64,000 nucleotides of DNA from contig JAQGDQ010000476.1 in assembly GCA_030141605.1 (NCBI GenBank), positions 87,501 to 151,500 on the forward strand. The letters run 5' to 3'. The position numbers and the translations under genes were made by a program. This DNA is from Tubiluchus corallicola (Eukaryota; Priapulida; Priapulimorpha; Priapulimorphida; Tubiluchidae). The stretch's first letter is position 1. Every line of letters starts with the position of its first letter. Positions 29,970 to 59,855 of this stretch are shown here, piece by piece. The notes beneath the pieces were generated by a model. The model had not been told where the DNA came from, ran no database searches, and saw nothing but the letters and a program-made list of their open reading frames with translations.

Positions 29970-32900
29970 TAAAAGTTACAATAATAACTAACAAGTTCTT
30001 CGTTTATTCAAAGTTTCAACACAGACCATAGTTAGCCAAAACTGAAGGCTATGAACTGCCTGTCTACCTACTGTAGCATTGTTTTTCAGAAGTGTAAGGT
30101 TATCGTAGTCCTGTTTGCACGTTCATACAAATGTTTTCAAACCTAGTGCGCTCATCTTCCTCAACAATTATTGTACCTACGTGCTATGTTGTTTGATGAT
30201 CATTTTGACCATATATCACGCTCTTTTGTCTGTTAGAGAATGGCTTGTTGACTCTGCATATGGCCAAATTTGTTTGTGCATTATTGTTACGATTGTTCAT
30301 CCCGGACGTATTAATCGGTAGTTTTTCGATGTTTAGTTGTTAATGACAACTTTATCGCTAGACTATAATGTTAAAATTACTTAACTTGCTATCTTGCAAC
30401 TATTTAGTCGTTTCTTAAGCTAGCTAAATATGTTTAAAGGAAAGGACAAGTCACTTACGATGTTGGGTTTATTTTAAATTTAGAAAAGGATGACAAAGAA
30501 ATTTGCAAAAACTGTCCATAAATCATAAAGTTAATTTATACTGTCGCTGTATAGGAATTTTCAGCCGCAGTGATAGCCGTAATTCACTTGAAAATTTTGG
30601 CGTAACGGTGGACTTCGTGGCTTTCCGTAAGCGCGCGCTGCTTAAACTTATTCAGACTTTTGTAGCCTACCTAATCTTCATGCAAAAATATCAGAAACTA
30701 GCTATCTAATGTTTTGTAAAAACTTATACTTTGATGGAAATTGACAGTGTGCTGCTTTTCTTCAGTCGATGAAGGACATCATTAATGGAAGAACAGGTGT
30801 TCAAAATGGAAGCGCCAGCGAGTAAAATGATCCCGATTAAAATGCTTTTACCAAATACACAGGGATTTATCGCACTTTTATTACTATATCCTTCTAACAT
30901 GTTTTGGTGAACATTGAAATAAGGCTAACTTCCTACAAAGACTACACCTTTTCCTTTAAGATCTTAGCCCAGACATACAAAATAACAGTTAAAAAACAAC
31001 CACTCGAGGCTTGTTCCTCTAACTGCGCTTCAAAATATGATCTCTGTTTTAATATTTCTGTTTACTGCAACGTTCTTCTTATGAAAAACTAAAGTTAGAA
31101 ACTATTTCTTTCAACCTCAGCGATATTTTAACCACACACAATACTAATATATTTGAAAGTCCTACAGTGGAAATCATTTAGTATTGCTGTTGTTTCATGG
31201 TAATCTATCATACAGAGCACAGTTTTAAATATTAACAGCACAATGATATATATTATTTAATTTTAGCACAAAACAATACTATTGAGTGATCATATTTTTG
31301 GAACCTGTATTTTACTGATGTACATCTTTCTAGCAATAGTTAGGTACATGAGCAAAAAGACCCTTACCTAACTGGCGTTTATATCAATTACATAAATGTT
31401 ACTACTGGTTCTACATTGCGTCAGCATACCTGCATCAAGCTCTTGCATATACACGTATTTCTTTTTGCAACACAGACATGAAACAACATGACGCTTAAAT
31501 AAAGAGTTTTTCTGTGCATAGATGGCGCTACAATGTAATAAAATTTAAATCTGTGGCTGCTGGTTCGAATGACTTCCATTCTGCTTGATTTCAGGGGCTT
31601 AAATGAAAAGCATTGTTGATAAATGGAAATTTCTCATCATTTGGATGCATGAAACCATAACCGAAAAAACATCTCTACCGATACACCGTCTAAGCCATAG
31701 ATTTCAGCTACAACCCTCAGTGTAATAAGTAGCCTGCTGTCGATGAGTACTGAATTCTTGCTTCAAAGTACAGAGTAGCGTAAAATAGCATTTTTTGGGA
31801 CATTTAATCAATTTACATTCCTTATTTCTTTTTCAGTGGTCATTAAGTGCAGATTTTATCTTCCTTTCGTAACTACAATTATTAGATGAAATCGATTGTG
31901 TGATTACGAATTATGTATACAGTCAGGCATCCCCATATTAGCGATGTCTATGGCATAAATAGTCAAACAAGGCACTTTTAACATCACATTTATTCACATA
32001 TAGCATAAAAATTTGCAGCATTACATAAAACAACTCTATTTTAGTGCATTAATACACATACTGACAATAAATTGGGCATTAATTTACAATTGTTCATTAT
32101 TTTTTAGATCACTTGCTTTGTATAGGCATTACCAAAGGATTTTTGTGGCCCTCTACGGAATATAATTATGAACTTATATAGGAGCTAGTGCAGCTTTCAT
32201 ATACGTGGCTGCGTTTACATTCATGAACACAAGTACTATATTATACGTACTTCTCTAATAGATAGTCACAGATGATAATCAAATGAATTGTCAGGGACAT
32301 GTTGGCAGGTACAAGGGTTCAAGACATAGCAAATGAGTCGCTGAAATAATTGGTAAACAGCAGTGTTGTGACGGCAATGTCCTTATGTACATAGTTACAG
32401 TAGATGAAGCATTATTAGACTTGTTGACTGACACATTAAATACTTAATGTTCCATGTACTTGTGTTTGTAAGCTGGCTAAGTATGAATATTTTCTGTCAC
32501 ATGTTTTTCCTTTAGATGAGCCCTATTATTAGCATCGCTGCTATGTATGTGTACGCCTCATTGTAGCTTCAGTGTTTGTCAACAATAAAGCAAAATTGAG
32601 GTCAGTATACAAATATATCAGGAAACTAGCATTACGTGTATAAGTATGCGTATTGTAAGAATAAAATTATGTATTTAAAATAGTATGTACAAGTCAAAAA
32701 TTCTCACTGATACTTAAATTTACATGTTTCTAATTACCAAAAGAAAATACAGCGATAAAACACTTTGTCACATCTTTCTACACAGTATTTACACTATATT
32801 ACAATAATTTAGTAATAATTAGTAAAATTAACGTGCCATAGGCCTATGTCCACATACTGGCAATGTTCTTAAATGGTACTAACTGCTAAAAAGCTGCTCG

Positions 32901-33168
32901 CATAAAAGTATTTATTTACGTTCACACAACAAAAACTTGAGTTAGTATAGTTGGTCCCAATGTTTTTGTCACATTGTTCATCTATCACGTAATCACGCCG
33001 CACTATCTTAAAGTTCATTGCCACATCATTCACTTCTAGAGATTTATGTTTAGAAAGTGTGTATGGCTCTTTGCTCCTTTTCTAACAACGGATCGACTAG
33101 TAAGGATAGCTATCTAGCATCTGCCAGAACGAGTGTCCATGAGTTTGTAATAAAAACGAAAATGCAAT
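29970..33168. other. intergenic, AT-rich, no gene recognised
   Basis: Between the GPCR and the Delta stop codon I find no ORF with a family signature. The right part (about 32.9-33.17 kb) is likely the 3'UTR of Delta. Confidence 0.5.
32911..32916 (-). promoter_or_regulatory. candidate poly(A) signal of Delta
   Basis: First AATAAA on the minus strand after the Delta stop, 253 nt downstream. Later copies exist, for example near 31984, so the true 3' end may be farther. Confidence 0.35.
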
Positions 33169-44464
<11,296 letters not shown>

Positions 44465-44629
44465 CACGCCTCCACTTCCAAAGTTACAGATGATGTCACA
44501 CGGTTGTGTCCTGCACATGTACTAGTTTGTCAAAGTTTCGTTTTAAGCCACTGTTGTTTAATCGCACGTGAATTTGGGATGTCCAGATTTTAATTTCTAA
44601 CACAAAATCGTTTGAACCTGCTCAGTAAA

Positions 44630-44840
44630 AACAGTTGCGATCTCCTACGTTGACCGTATCAAACTACGCATCGCGTCAGCTGCTGCTGGGGGTATTGTTT
44701 ATCCCCGCATCACCATCTGCCCCTTGTACTGCGCGCGCGTGGCTTGGCCCGTGCCCACGACACACCTGCTCCCAAGCGTTAATAACGTTAGTCCTCTCTG
44801 TTTATGCGGCAGCTGGGCGGCTGCTGTTACTGCCGTGATG
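44630..44840 (-). promoter_or_regulatory. GC-rich, E-box-rich candidate Delta promoter
   Basis: A 210-bp block much richer in G, C and CpG than its flanks lies just upstream of the Delta signal-peptide exon. It holds four bHLH E-boxes: CAGCTG (44677 and 44810), CATCTG (44714) and CACCTG (44763). Delta genes are known direct targets of proneural bHLH factors, so this arrangement is suggestive. No TATA box is evident on the minus strand. Confidence 0.5.
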
Positions 44841-47800
44841 GGTTTTAAAACAGAGAGACTTTCCTTTTCACGGCACAGTGCTGTACACTGAGGTTGGGTT
44901 CCGAGAGTTGTACCTTACGATAACTACCATTTGGTTTTTTGATAACTTTTTCCTCTTTTTGGAAACATTTAATTTCCACATTGACAGCTTTTGTTGTATT
45001 TTTTCGAGCTAAAGTTTCTGTGTCATATAGTGCTACGATTTGATATTGCGATCCAACGTAGTCAAAAAAATTTCTAATTAATTTCTGGTTTTAAGTTAAA
45101 AGATTCAATAAATTGCCTTCTACATTTTTGCATTTTATTTTGGCGTATTTGTTTTACTTTGTTTGATTTGCCGTGAGTGAGATCAGTAATAATTGCATTG
45201 TCAGCTGAAAAACTGACTTGAGAAATTGTTACAAGTTTTTAAATTAGTATAGCTTTTATACTAGCATTATAGGATAACTACACAATTAAATTGTTGATGT
45301 AAAGCTCCATTCGTGAAAACCGTGAATACAATTTTCCATCTAGCTTCTTATACAGTTTCATTGACAACTTAGTTAAGCAAACTGACCTTGTATGTTACAA
45401 TATAACGTTTGTGTAAATTTATTACTGGTATAAGTTTAGATTAATATTAATATAATATTAGCTTAGTATTAGTACAAGTTGTTATATTTTAAAAGATGAT
45501 TAAGTTCCTCAACAGAATGATAACGGAAATTTTCCTGAAAACTTGTAACTAAATTTCAATATTCATAGCGCCAGATTTTATTCTACATCTTGTGAAACGC
45601 AGAGTGTTTTTAAAAGCTCTTGAGATTATCAGAATTTTCACTTCAGACTCAACCAATACTCTTACGATTGACAATAAATGAAATAAATGAAAACAAAATG
45701 TTGTTACCAGTTTGCATAAAGTCACCTCAATAATCGCTGCCCAAAGCACTGATTTAAATGTCCACTTTAATTGCGTTGCTTTTCGTTCATCTAACTGCTC
45801 CCCCCGTTAATGGGACGTGCTCTGTATAAAACTGTAGCGTGGAAATCTGGCAGCTGCAGCCTAACTAGCAACAAGGCTTTTATGAAAAACGGTGAACGTA
45901 AAACAAGCAACATCTGAAGAGCTAAGTAAATTGTTGACCTCTTTAGGGTCTCCAGCCTATTTTGTCATTCATGATTTTTTTCTTTTATAAAGCCGACAAA
46001 GCTGTCATGAACGCAAGCTCCACGATGCATTTATTATAAAATACATTCTGTGGACCAGTTTCATGTAAACATTACTTCATGCCCTCACTGCGCTACGCTT
46101 GTAAGCTAGCATTCATGAAGTTTCCTCACTTAATGTACATTTTTCCAAATTCAAAGTGTATTCGTCCCAATAAATATTTTCTTCACTTTGGAAAATCAGA
46201 TTTGAGCACAGACTTTAGAAATCAACATCACCTCAGGCATTTCATTTCGTTATAACCTAATTAAAAATCAGTTTTTTTCACAATCAAACATGCATGATTT
46301 TTATAAACTGTATCATGGTATAAAATTGTTGAATTACTGTTTACCATATAGTTATTTTTTAATGTTTCAGTAAAGTTTATCATGCCATTGGGGTTTGAAG
46401 ACAAGCAGGTATACCAGACTCTAAATCAAAACTAAGAAAAATGGACTCGGCCACAATGGAAATCGGCGGCTTGACCGTTAGAAAATGCGGCTTAGGGGCG
46501 GGGCGTCTACAGGATTTCTTTAACGCCGCATTTATAAGTTGTTTGCCGGCAATCGCAGCCACTGTATGGGTTCCTATAAGTTCTTTTTGGGTGGATCGTA
46601 GAGAACGATGAAATCGGGGCCAAAGCGTCTGCCGCGGATTAAAAAGCAGCCTAAGAGTCTGGATTTTTATACGCAGTTAAACACGAACGTTTGAAGCGCG
46701 GGGAATTATACACAGATTTATATGCACAGATGTTTTGCATGGGATAAGGCATGTACTTACCTCTATTTGCTTGAGTTTTAGAAAGCAGACGTACAGTCGA
46801 GAGACACACATGATCGCACATTATGATAAAACTGAGATTTTGTAAACAAACTCATTTTACGTATTAATTTGTTTCACCATTATAAATGCTAACAGTTAAT
46901 CACGCAGACGTGTAATATTATTTGTGTAGGTACTTGTTAGTACTATGATGTTTGAGCTGATTGCCAAATTTCTGATAAACTGTACCGCTAATAGCACATT
47001 ATTAATATTGAGCTAGCTATTTCACTTACGGAACTTTTTTGACTCAAGTGTCAGCGCTTACTTATGACTGTAGACTGTTACATTGACTTTGCAGCAGTTA
47101 CAAGAATTGTGTCAAACTTGTTTGTCTAATAACACAAACTAAAATCGTCGTAAATGTGTGACAAAATTACCCAAAATCCCGGAGACGTAATCTACAATCT
47201 GAAAGTAATTGCAATTTAAGAAGTTGTGAATGCAAAATTTGTTCACATCTTATAACAGCTTTCTTAGAAGCTATGATTTTAACGGGACAGCTGAAAGAAA
47301 ATCACTAGTTTCAAACGAGAAGTTAGAACAGTTCGTGCTCAGGAAAGCACACCTGGATCATTCTTGCGCGGTTTAGCAACTGAACGTTTCAATAAAAAAT
47401 TACAGTCCAGGGTTCAGACTCTTTCGATTCTTACCCTCTCAACCAACACCCGCTGTTTTTAGTTAATAAGATAAACCACCACAGAAGTCCAAAACAAATT
47501 GCCTTCCAGCATCCATTATTTCCCTCTGTTCAGTGACTCTGATATGCCGGTATGTTGTTTCCGGCTGAGAGGGGCTGAAGAATGGCGCCATTGTTTTCAG
47601 TCCGGCTTTGGAGATTTAAAATTTTCGACACACGTGTGTTCAAACCGTATACAGAACTTCATTGTTCAGGTATGAAAAATGACTTGGTGATGTGACGAAA
47701 TAACTTTGAACACCCCCAATTAACCTCACAACCTTCGAAATGTGAGCAAATAGCACTTTCCAACACGTGTGTTTTAAAAAGCTAAACATCAATACGTAAG

Positions 47801-48250
47801 CTCTGAATTACAAAATACAATCGTGTAAAGAGTTAAATAAAAATACCGACCGAGAATCACAGGGAAAACTTATAACAATTTTTCCTATTGAATGAATTGG
47901 TCAATTATGTTCGCGAATTAAAGGTATGTCCATATTAAATTACAACGACAGTTTGTTTCTTTTTGGTAAACTGAAACGCTGCAATGGCGAACATTTTTCC
48001 AAAGACGTGCAAGCTCTTTACACACAAATGTGCAGTAAAAGAAGGCTACATATATTCTTAAAAGCCTATTGTTAGTGGTCGCGGAAAGATTGGATTTTAT
48101 CAGAAAGCATATGGACGCAGCTCAAATTAGTATTTATTACGGTTTGCCCGATATTAAAATAGCAAGACATGAGATGTTAATATTAAACAGGGTGATGATA
48201 AATATTTTTGTAGTTTGAGTATGTAAATTCAGTTTAGCAATTTCAAAATT
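44841..48250. other. intergenic, no gene recognised
   Basis: AT-rich with no recognisable coding exon. A plus-strand TATA-like TGTATAAAAC lies at about 45825 and a moderately GC-rich patch at about 46440-46640 (GGGGCGGGGCG). Either could be regulatory, but nothing downstream confirms it. Confidence 0.4.
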
Positions 48251-48688
48251 TTGAAACATTTTAAAATACTTCAAAATAATACTAGATCAAATAAAACCGT
48301 TATTTTGAACAACGTAAGGAGCTTGGAAACGCAAAGTGAAGGAAAGCAGATTAGAGTGTTTCCTGTGCGTCTGCCAGACATTAATTCCTCAAACAATATT
48401 AACACTAGTAAATCCATGCAGGAACAGGTTAATTACAAAACTATTCAAGTGAATACTTCAGAATCTAGATTGGAAGTTTGTAGCAAAGTTTGCAATTTTG
48501 AAGAAAAGAGAAGCTTCACGGATGACTGTGCCATAAGCTTGGTAAATGCTAAAGGAGCAAAAAGAGGTATTGTTCTGGAGAGCGTATGCAGAGGAGGTGA
48601 CAAGCGTCTCTCGTTACACATGACGGACACGCGTCCGGCTATTGATGGCAAAACGACGCCGTCCTATTTATTTTTTGTTGATGATTAA
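48251..48688 (+). CDS. unrecognised ORF, possibly an exon
   Basis: An open frame of 145 codons, the longest without an explanation between Delta and the sulfatase. The product has mixed composition, Asn/Ser-rich in the first half, with no signal peptide, membrane segment or known motif, and ends PSYLFFVDD. Its GC content is higher than the flanks. There is no obvious acceptor or promoter. It may be a lineage-specific exon, a transposon remnant or chance. Confidence 0.25.
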   Translation: MKHFKILQNNTRSNKTVILNNVRSLETQSEGKQIRVFPVRLPDINSSNNINTSKSMQEQVNYKTIQVNTSESRLEVCSKVCNFEEKRSFTDDCAISLVNAKGAKRGIVLESVCRGGDKRLSLHMTDTRPAIDGKTTPSYLFFVDD

Positions 48689-54480
<5,792 letters not shown>

Positions 54481-54527
54481 GATTTACCAAGGCATCGTAA
54501 ATACCATTTTATTGTACGAACATTTAT

Positions 54528-57355
54528 TATGCAAACACGACGATTCGGCTGTTCTACAATCATTTTCAACTGATCATTCAGTAAATAAGAAATGTAAACA
54601 ACAGATTTAAATATATTTAAATTAAATAGGATAGACCACCACCATCACCACCACCACCACCACCACCACCACCACCATCATCATCATCGTCATCGTCATC
54701 ATCATCATCATCATCGTCTTTTAGGAAAGTTCACGCCAATTTATTTTGCAACTACACAAATGCAGTTCTCGAACTATCGATTCCTTGTTCTTTAGTTAAT
54801 TTTATTATGGCGTCATGTTTCTTATTACTGCGCGTAAAAAATAGTGCTTGGTGAATAATTCTTGCGATAAATCTCATTCCGTCTGTTGTAGACATTGAGA
54901 CATTAGCCACATTACGACTGATTAGAGTATTCCACCCAACCTTATGTGCAGCTAACAACTTTTGCTCCTATAAAGCTAGGTTGAAGTATAGGAACTGTAT
55001 TATATTATTATACTATGATGTCAAATATTTTTGCACAGAGTTGGTGTTCACTGATTCAATTAGCTAGTCTTGTAGTTTGACCTATATGCTAGTTGCCACG
55101 TCCATGATATTTAAATTATACATTACATAGGCAAGACCAAAACAGCTAGGAATATCGTTTTCTTTGAAACGTAACGCTGTGATCATGCCCTTTGAACTGA
55201 AAAAAACTGGTTTTATATTGGTAGACCTCAAAATAAGGCTGTATATGCTCTCACATTGCTGACAAATTCCTATTTTACATATCTAACCGAATAATCCAAG
55301 GCTTGGGTATTAGAATTAGCATCTTGGCCATTAGTATCAGTTGTAGCAGGATTTACAACAGACAAGTTTGAAATTTGCTTACGAATGATCCTTTTCACAG
55401 TGTATATGATTTTAAACAACATTGTGATGCTTCTGAAGTAAAGTTTCCAAGCTCGAAATTTAAGGACTGCTTAGACGATAGCAGTTTCAGAGCTCTATTC
55501 AAAAGTGCATTAATTGCAGAGTACTTGAACATATTAAAAACATGAGACCTATTATTACACAGTATTATTACACATTTTCATGCACAGAGAAGTGAGCATC
55601 AGCTTGGCTGATATCAACTGAGACTACAAAGAAACTGTTGTGGCTTCTTCCAAGTGTGAACTTCAGTGTTCAACGATCATTTAGGTGTTTAAAAAATAAA
55701 TCAATGTGTGATTCATGATTCATTTTCTAAAGACAGTAAATGTATCATCTACATATCGTCTACTTGGGAGGTAAAAAACTAGAATTAAAAGTCATTAGGC
55801 CTATATTTCTAAATATATAGGTAATTTTAGGTAAAAATTAGCCAAAAGGTGTCCAAGTTGGCTGCGCATAGAACTACACAGCATCATTACAAATAAATGT
55901 TGATTTTAGCAAATAAATCAAAGTTATTTATAAAAAGAAAACTTGTCAAATGTAGCAAGGTCAAAAGTAATTTCGGACACATCATTGAAAATCATGTCTA
56001 ATAATCAAGTGAGATATTTGTAAAGATTCTACATCAAACAACGCAGGGAAACAATCTGTAAAGCTAAATCAGCTGTTTTGATATCATATATGAAATCCGT
56101 TACTAAGCCTTGAAATACAACATGTAATAAAAAAGGTACGACCTTTATCAAAAAGAAGCCAAATTATAGTTATATTATAGGTGAGACTACAAAACAGCTA
56201 GGTAATTGAATCAATGAACACAGACTCAGAAACAGTGAAGTAAATGTTACATATGCTAACTTTTATAATGAACCTATCACTACAGACAAGTCCAGTATAG
56301 GAGATAATGCCAAAAATAAAATTAATTCAAAAGACACGCCATATTAAAATTAATAGTTCACTTTTAAATTCAAAAATTGAGGGCTTCACATACAGTTCAT
56401 TGGTGTAGTAGCATTACGTTTTACTACCTGTACAACAAAAAACATTTTACATAATAGTTAATAATATGGGGTGACGCAGATAATTCGTGACAAAGTTCAG
56501 ACAACAATAATATTAGAGCCAACTGCCTCTCGAGGTCGAAATTTCATATCTTGGCGTTAGAAGATATTGGCTTTTGTCTGCGAAAGTCACAAGTTTATAG
56601 TGGTTTTCAAGTCATGGCCGAAACGTTTTTGCATGTTAAAAAAGTTAAAATGCTGGAGCAATGTTAGCTAATCATCAATTGAAAAGTAGCCACATCGATG
56701 TACAAAGCACACAAATACATGGCATTAAAACAATAAAGAAATTGGTTATTTTATTGTGTGGTATTTACCACACAAGATAAAGTCATTTATAAAGATTTGT
56801 TATCAAGAAAAAAACGGATGTACGGTGTCAGGTATTCCTCAGAGCGCACATACGACGAGTTACGCAGAATTGTTTGATGCTGAAGAACGAAAGGCAAAAA
56901 GCGTTGAGTGCTGGGACCAAATACTGTTTAAAAGAAGTGAGAAGCTTTTTGGAAAAAATGCCTTCGTCTTGCATTAAAAATGATGGACACATAGAACACT
57001 TGCAGTAAATTTTAGCAATGGTAACATACGAAATATTTTCCGACATTTAGTTTTTTACTTGATGATTTAAAACTTCTGTATGTTTGGAAAAGTGGGGATG
57101 ACCTAAAATTATCATGATAATACATAATCGTATGCAACATCAGTGTGATAATTTTCAAGCGATTTCGTTTTTTTTTTCTCATAATATGATGATCAAAAGT
57201 TCGGCACGTTTCTTGTGCCTCCGGATATAATACGATTCTATTCTATTTTGTCACTTGGAATATTTTAAAATTTAGATCTGTTGTTTACATTAAATTTTGT
57301 TATTTACTTAATGATCACTTAAAAAGGTTGTAGAACAGCCGAAACGTCGTGTTTA
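54528..57355 (-). mobile_element. Penelope-like element relic with inverted ends
   Basis: The minus strand contains decayed reverse-transcriptase blocks in the Penelope order: FDVESL (about 56040-56020), LLANFYL (about 55850-55825) and the catalytic RYVDDTF (55763-55743), with stops and shifts between. At the C-terminal side the minus strand ends in a segment with CTGTTGTTTACATT...TTGTAGAACAGCCGAATCGTCGTG (54528-54612). A closely similar segment lies in the opposite orientation at 57275-57355, so the relic is bounded by inverted repeats of about 80 bp. Inverted or direct pseudo-LTRs are known for Penelope-like elements. No intact GIY-YIG domain could be read. Another short CCGAAACGT motif is at 56614. 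Confidence 0.65.
54640..54722. repeat. (CAC)n-(ATC)n trinucleotide tract
   Basis: About 14 CAC/ACC triplets followed by ATC and GTC triplets, inside the left part of the Penelope-like relic. Confidence 0.9.
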
Positions 57356-57419
57356 GTAACCAATATTTGTATAATAGTTTTTCATCGTAATTTTATACGG
57401 TTACAGCTCTTTACCTTTT

Positions 57420-59364
57420 AAGGCATGATTAAAATGTGTACGGCAGCGTCATTCTTCTTTCCAATATTTTAATCTAAAGTGTTGTAAACCTACAGGAACA
57501 ACTAATATTCAACAGGAATTGTGTAATTAGATTTACATTAGATTACACAAAGCCTCGTAACAAATACCATCAGTGAAATACAGCGGCATGCGTTCAGTGC
57601 TTTCTCTGCATGCGCCAAGCTTTGGCACGTGTGCCGTTACTTAAAATAGACAAATAGTGAAAGGAGCTAGTTAACCACACAAAGCTCTACTTGTTCTTGT
57701 AATAACGATTAGGTCAGCCATTATTAATCAAGGCAGGTCTTTGTTATAAGAGGTTCTCGTGTTTACTGCTTAACACTACCTCCACAGCTCTGGGGTTGCT
57801 TACATCTGCCATTTCTTCAGGATCTGGACATTGACAGCAGATGTTACGGTATTCTCGCTAGCATTTTAAACTTTTACCAAGATCAGACATAAGCCGTGGC
57901 GCCATCTTTGTTTCAATAATGTAAATTTCTTACTTCGAATCTATACTCTAGATTAATCTTTTCAGATTGATTTTAAATTTAATGTACCAGTATGTGTCTC
58001 TCCAAATTAAAACTGTAAAATAAAGAATGTTTTTACAGGAAATGTTGGGAAATAGTCTACTAACAAATTCTGTCATCTATACCCCTCATATCATAAAATT
58101 GTATTTAAAACCCTAAACGTTTTGATTGTTTCCACAATCAAAATTAATTGTGGATTAATTGGAGCTGAAAAATTAATTAACATAATGACTCCGAAATTAA
58201 TTAACATAATGAATTAAGCTTTTAATTTAATATCTAAAAATAAAATTTAATATAATAAAACTTAATTTAATTTAATTTTAATTTAACATCTTTATTAAAT
58301 TATAATCTAATAAAATAATAACGCAACATTAATATAGCTCTTCTTGAAGCAAAATCTAATTATCAGAGGTAAAATGACTAAAAATCTTTTCTAACTGCTT
58401 GTTAACCTACATAAAAAAATTGAATAAATAAAATTCGACACCTACATATATATATATTTAACAGATGTTTCGCGTCATGAAGAGCATTCTGAATGCAAAT
58501 GAACTCCTAAAATCTGAACTTGTGCTACTGGTAAGTTAAAGTTTAACGTTTATTTAGCTAAAGAAGTTCCATGCATACTCTGTTACTCGTTATAGTAAGT
58601 TATTTTCAGCAGTTAGTTCCTTTTGAAATTTTGTAACAGTACAGCAAGTTTATTTTAAGGACTACGCTTACGTTGTAGGATTATGTAACGCTTATCGTTT
58701 ACATTGAGAATGCTCAACATGCAGCAAAACGTCTGTTAAACAAATCATGCAGGTTTTAATTAACAACAATTCGGTACCTTGTAGGAAATAAAACCAGCAG
58801 AGTATTACAACATCAGCATAATATAAAAAATATACTTTTAAACTGCTAAAATAATGTAAAAGTCCATGTAAATTTGAAATGTTAAACTCAGCTGTAGTTT
58901 TACTTTGGAAAGGCAGAAACACCTGCAAACCTGTTCTGATACAAGTTGTTGAGCAAATGAGAAGTGGGTCACCTATTGGAGTGATTTTGAAAAAAACTAC
59001 TAAACTGAGAACACATTATACATGTAACAATTATAGATTATATGTTAAATAGACCATATAAGAATGGCCGGCCCTGGTTATTGTTTTTTGGATATTTTGT
59101 TGCACAAATTTGGAACAGTTTTGATGAATTAAGTGATCTCATCCTCTTTCTTCTCAAAAACATTCTTGGGCAAAGGGCGTCCACATTCTGTTTGTGCCTG
59201 GAATTTCTCTAACTTATAAAGAGAGTCTATATCATCGAGATTTAATTGATAGTGGGACTTTTTCAATACAACTAAGTGATTTTCCTTGTCGGCTTTGATG
59301 TTCATTAGATCATTGATCTTAACCTTTCTTTTCAGATTCTTCAGCAGGAAGGATTTCCTGTTGT
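57420..59364. other. intergenic, very AT-rich
   Basis: No gene recognised. At 58140-58330 the sequence is almost pure A/T, with a tandem GAAATTAATTAACATAATGA-type duplication (58168 and 58192). The right edge abuts the sulfatase poly(A) signals. Confidence 0.5.
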
Positions 59365-59378
59365 GTTTATTGTTTATT
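59365..59378 (-). promoter_or_regulatory. tandem poly(A) signals of the sulfatase
   Basis: Two minus-strand AATAAA hexamers (59373-59378 and 59366-59371) lie within 30 nt after the stop codon, implying a very short 3'UTR. Confidence 0.6.
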
Positions 59379-59394
59379 AGAGCATGTTTACACT

Positions 59395-59855
59395 CTAACT
59401 GTAATCACATGCACACTCGGGAGGATTGCAACACGGCTGCACTTTTTTGTCAGTTTTTGTTCCACCAAGTTCTAGAGACGGTTTTGCATCTAACAATGAC
59501 TTCTCGTGCTTTTCTAAAATCTTCTTTACGGCATTCATTAAGGTAGCATCTACGGACAATGGCCAGTTTTCGCCTGGATCTTCATCGAGATTGAAAATAA
59601 TTGGGGGATCATGTGCAGTAACGTAGTCACCGTAACAGTCAGCATAAATGCAGCAACTCAGTGCAGCCGTATCATTTGCAAAACCTCCTCTGCAAGTTTC
59701 GTCAAAATATTCAGAAGAGATCAGAGGGGTTGTGTAGAAATGCACCTTGTAGTAGTTGTATCTCAGTGCAAACAGTCTATCACTGCAGTAGTAGTAAGTC
59801 ACAATGTGAGGAGTGGTAGTAGAACCATGAAGAAGGACATCTATTATATTTTTGC
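59395..59855 (-). CDS. sulfatase terminal exon
   Basis: Acceptor GTGTTTAG|GCA, phase 1. It encodes KNIIDVLLHG to the stop, including the C-terminal domain and Cys-rich tail (152 residues). Confidence 0.9.

Noticed and set aside
45822-45840. Plus-strand TATA box TGTATAAAAC
   Set aside because: No exon or ORF at a plausible distance downstream. Such motifs are frequent in AT-rich DNA.
54752-54958. Minus-strand 68-codon ORF as a GIY-YIG endonuclease of the Penelope relic
   Set aside because: The position is right, but the GIY and YIG residues cannot be found.
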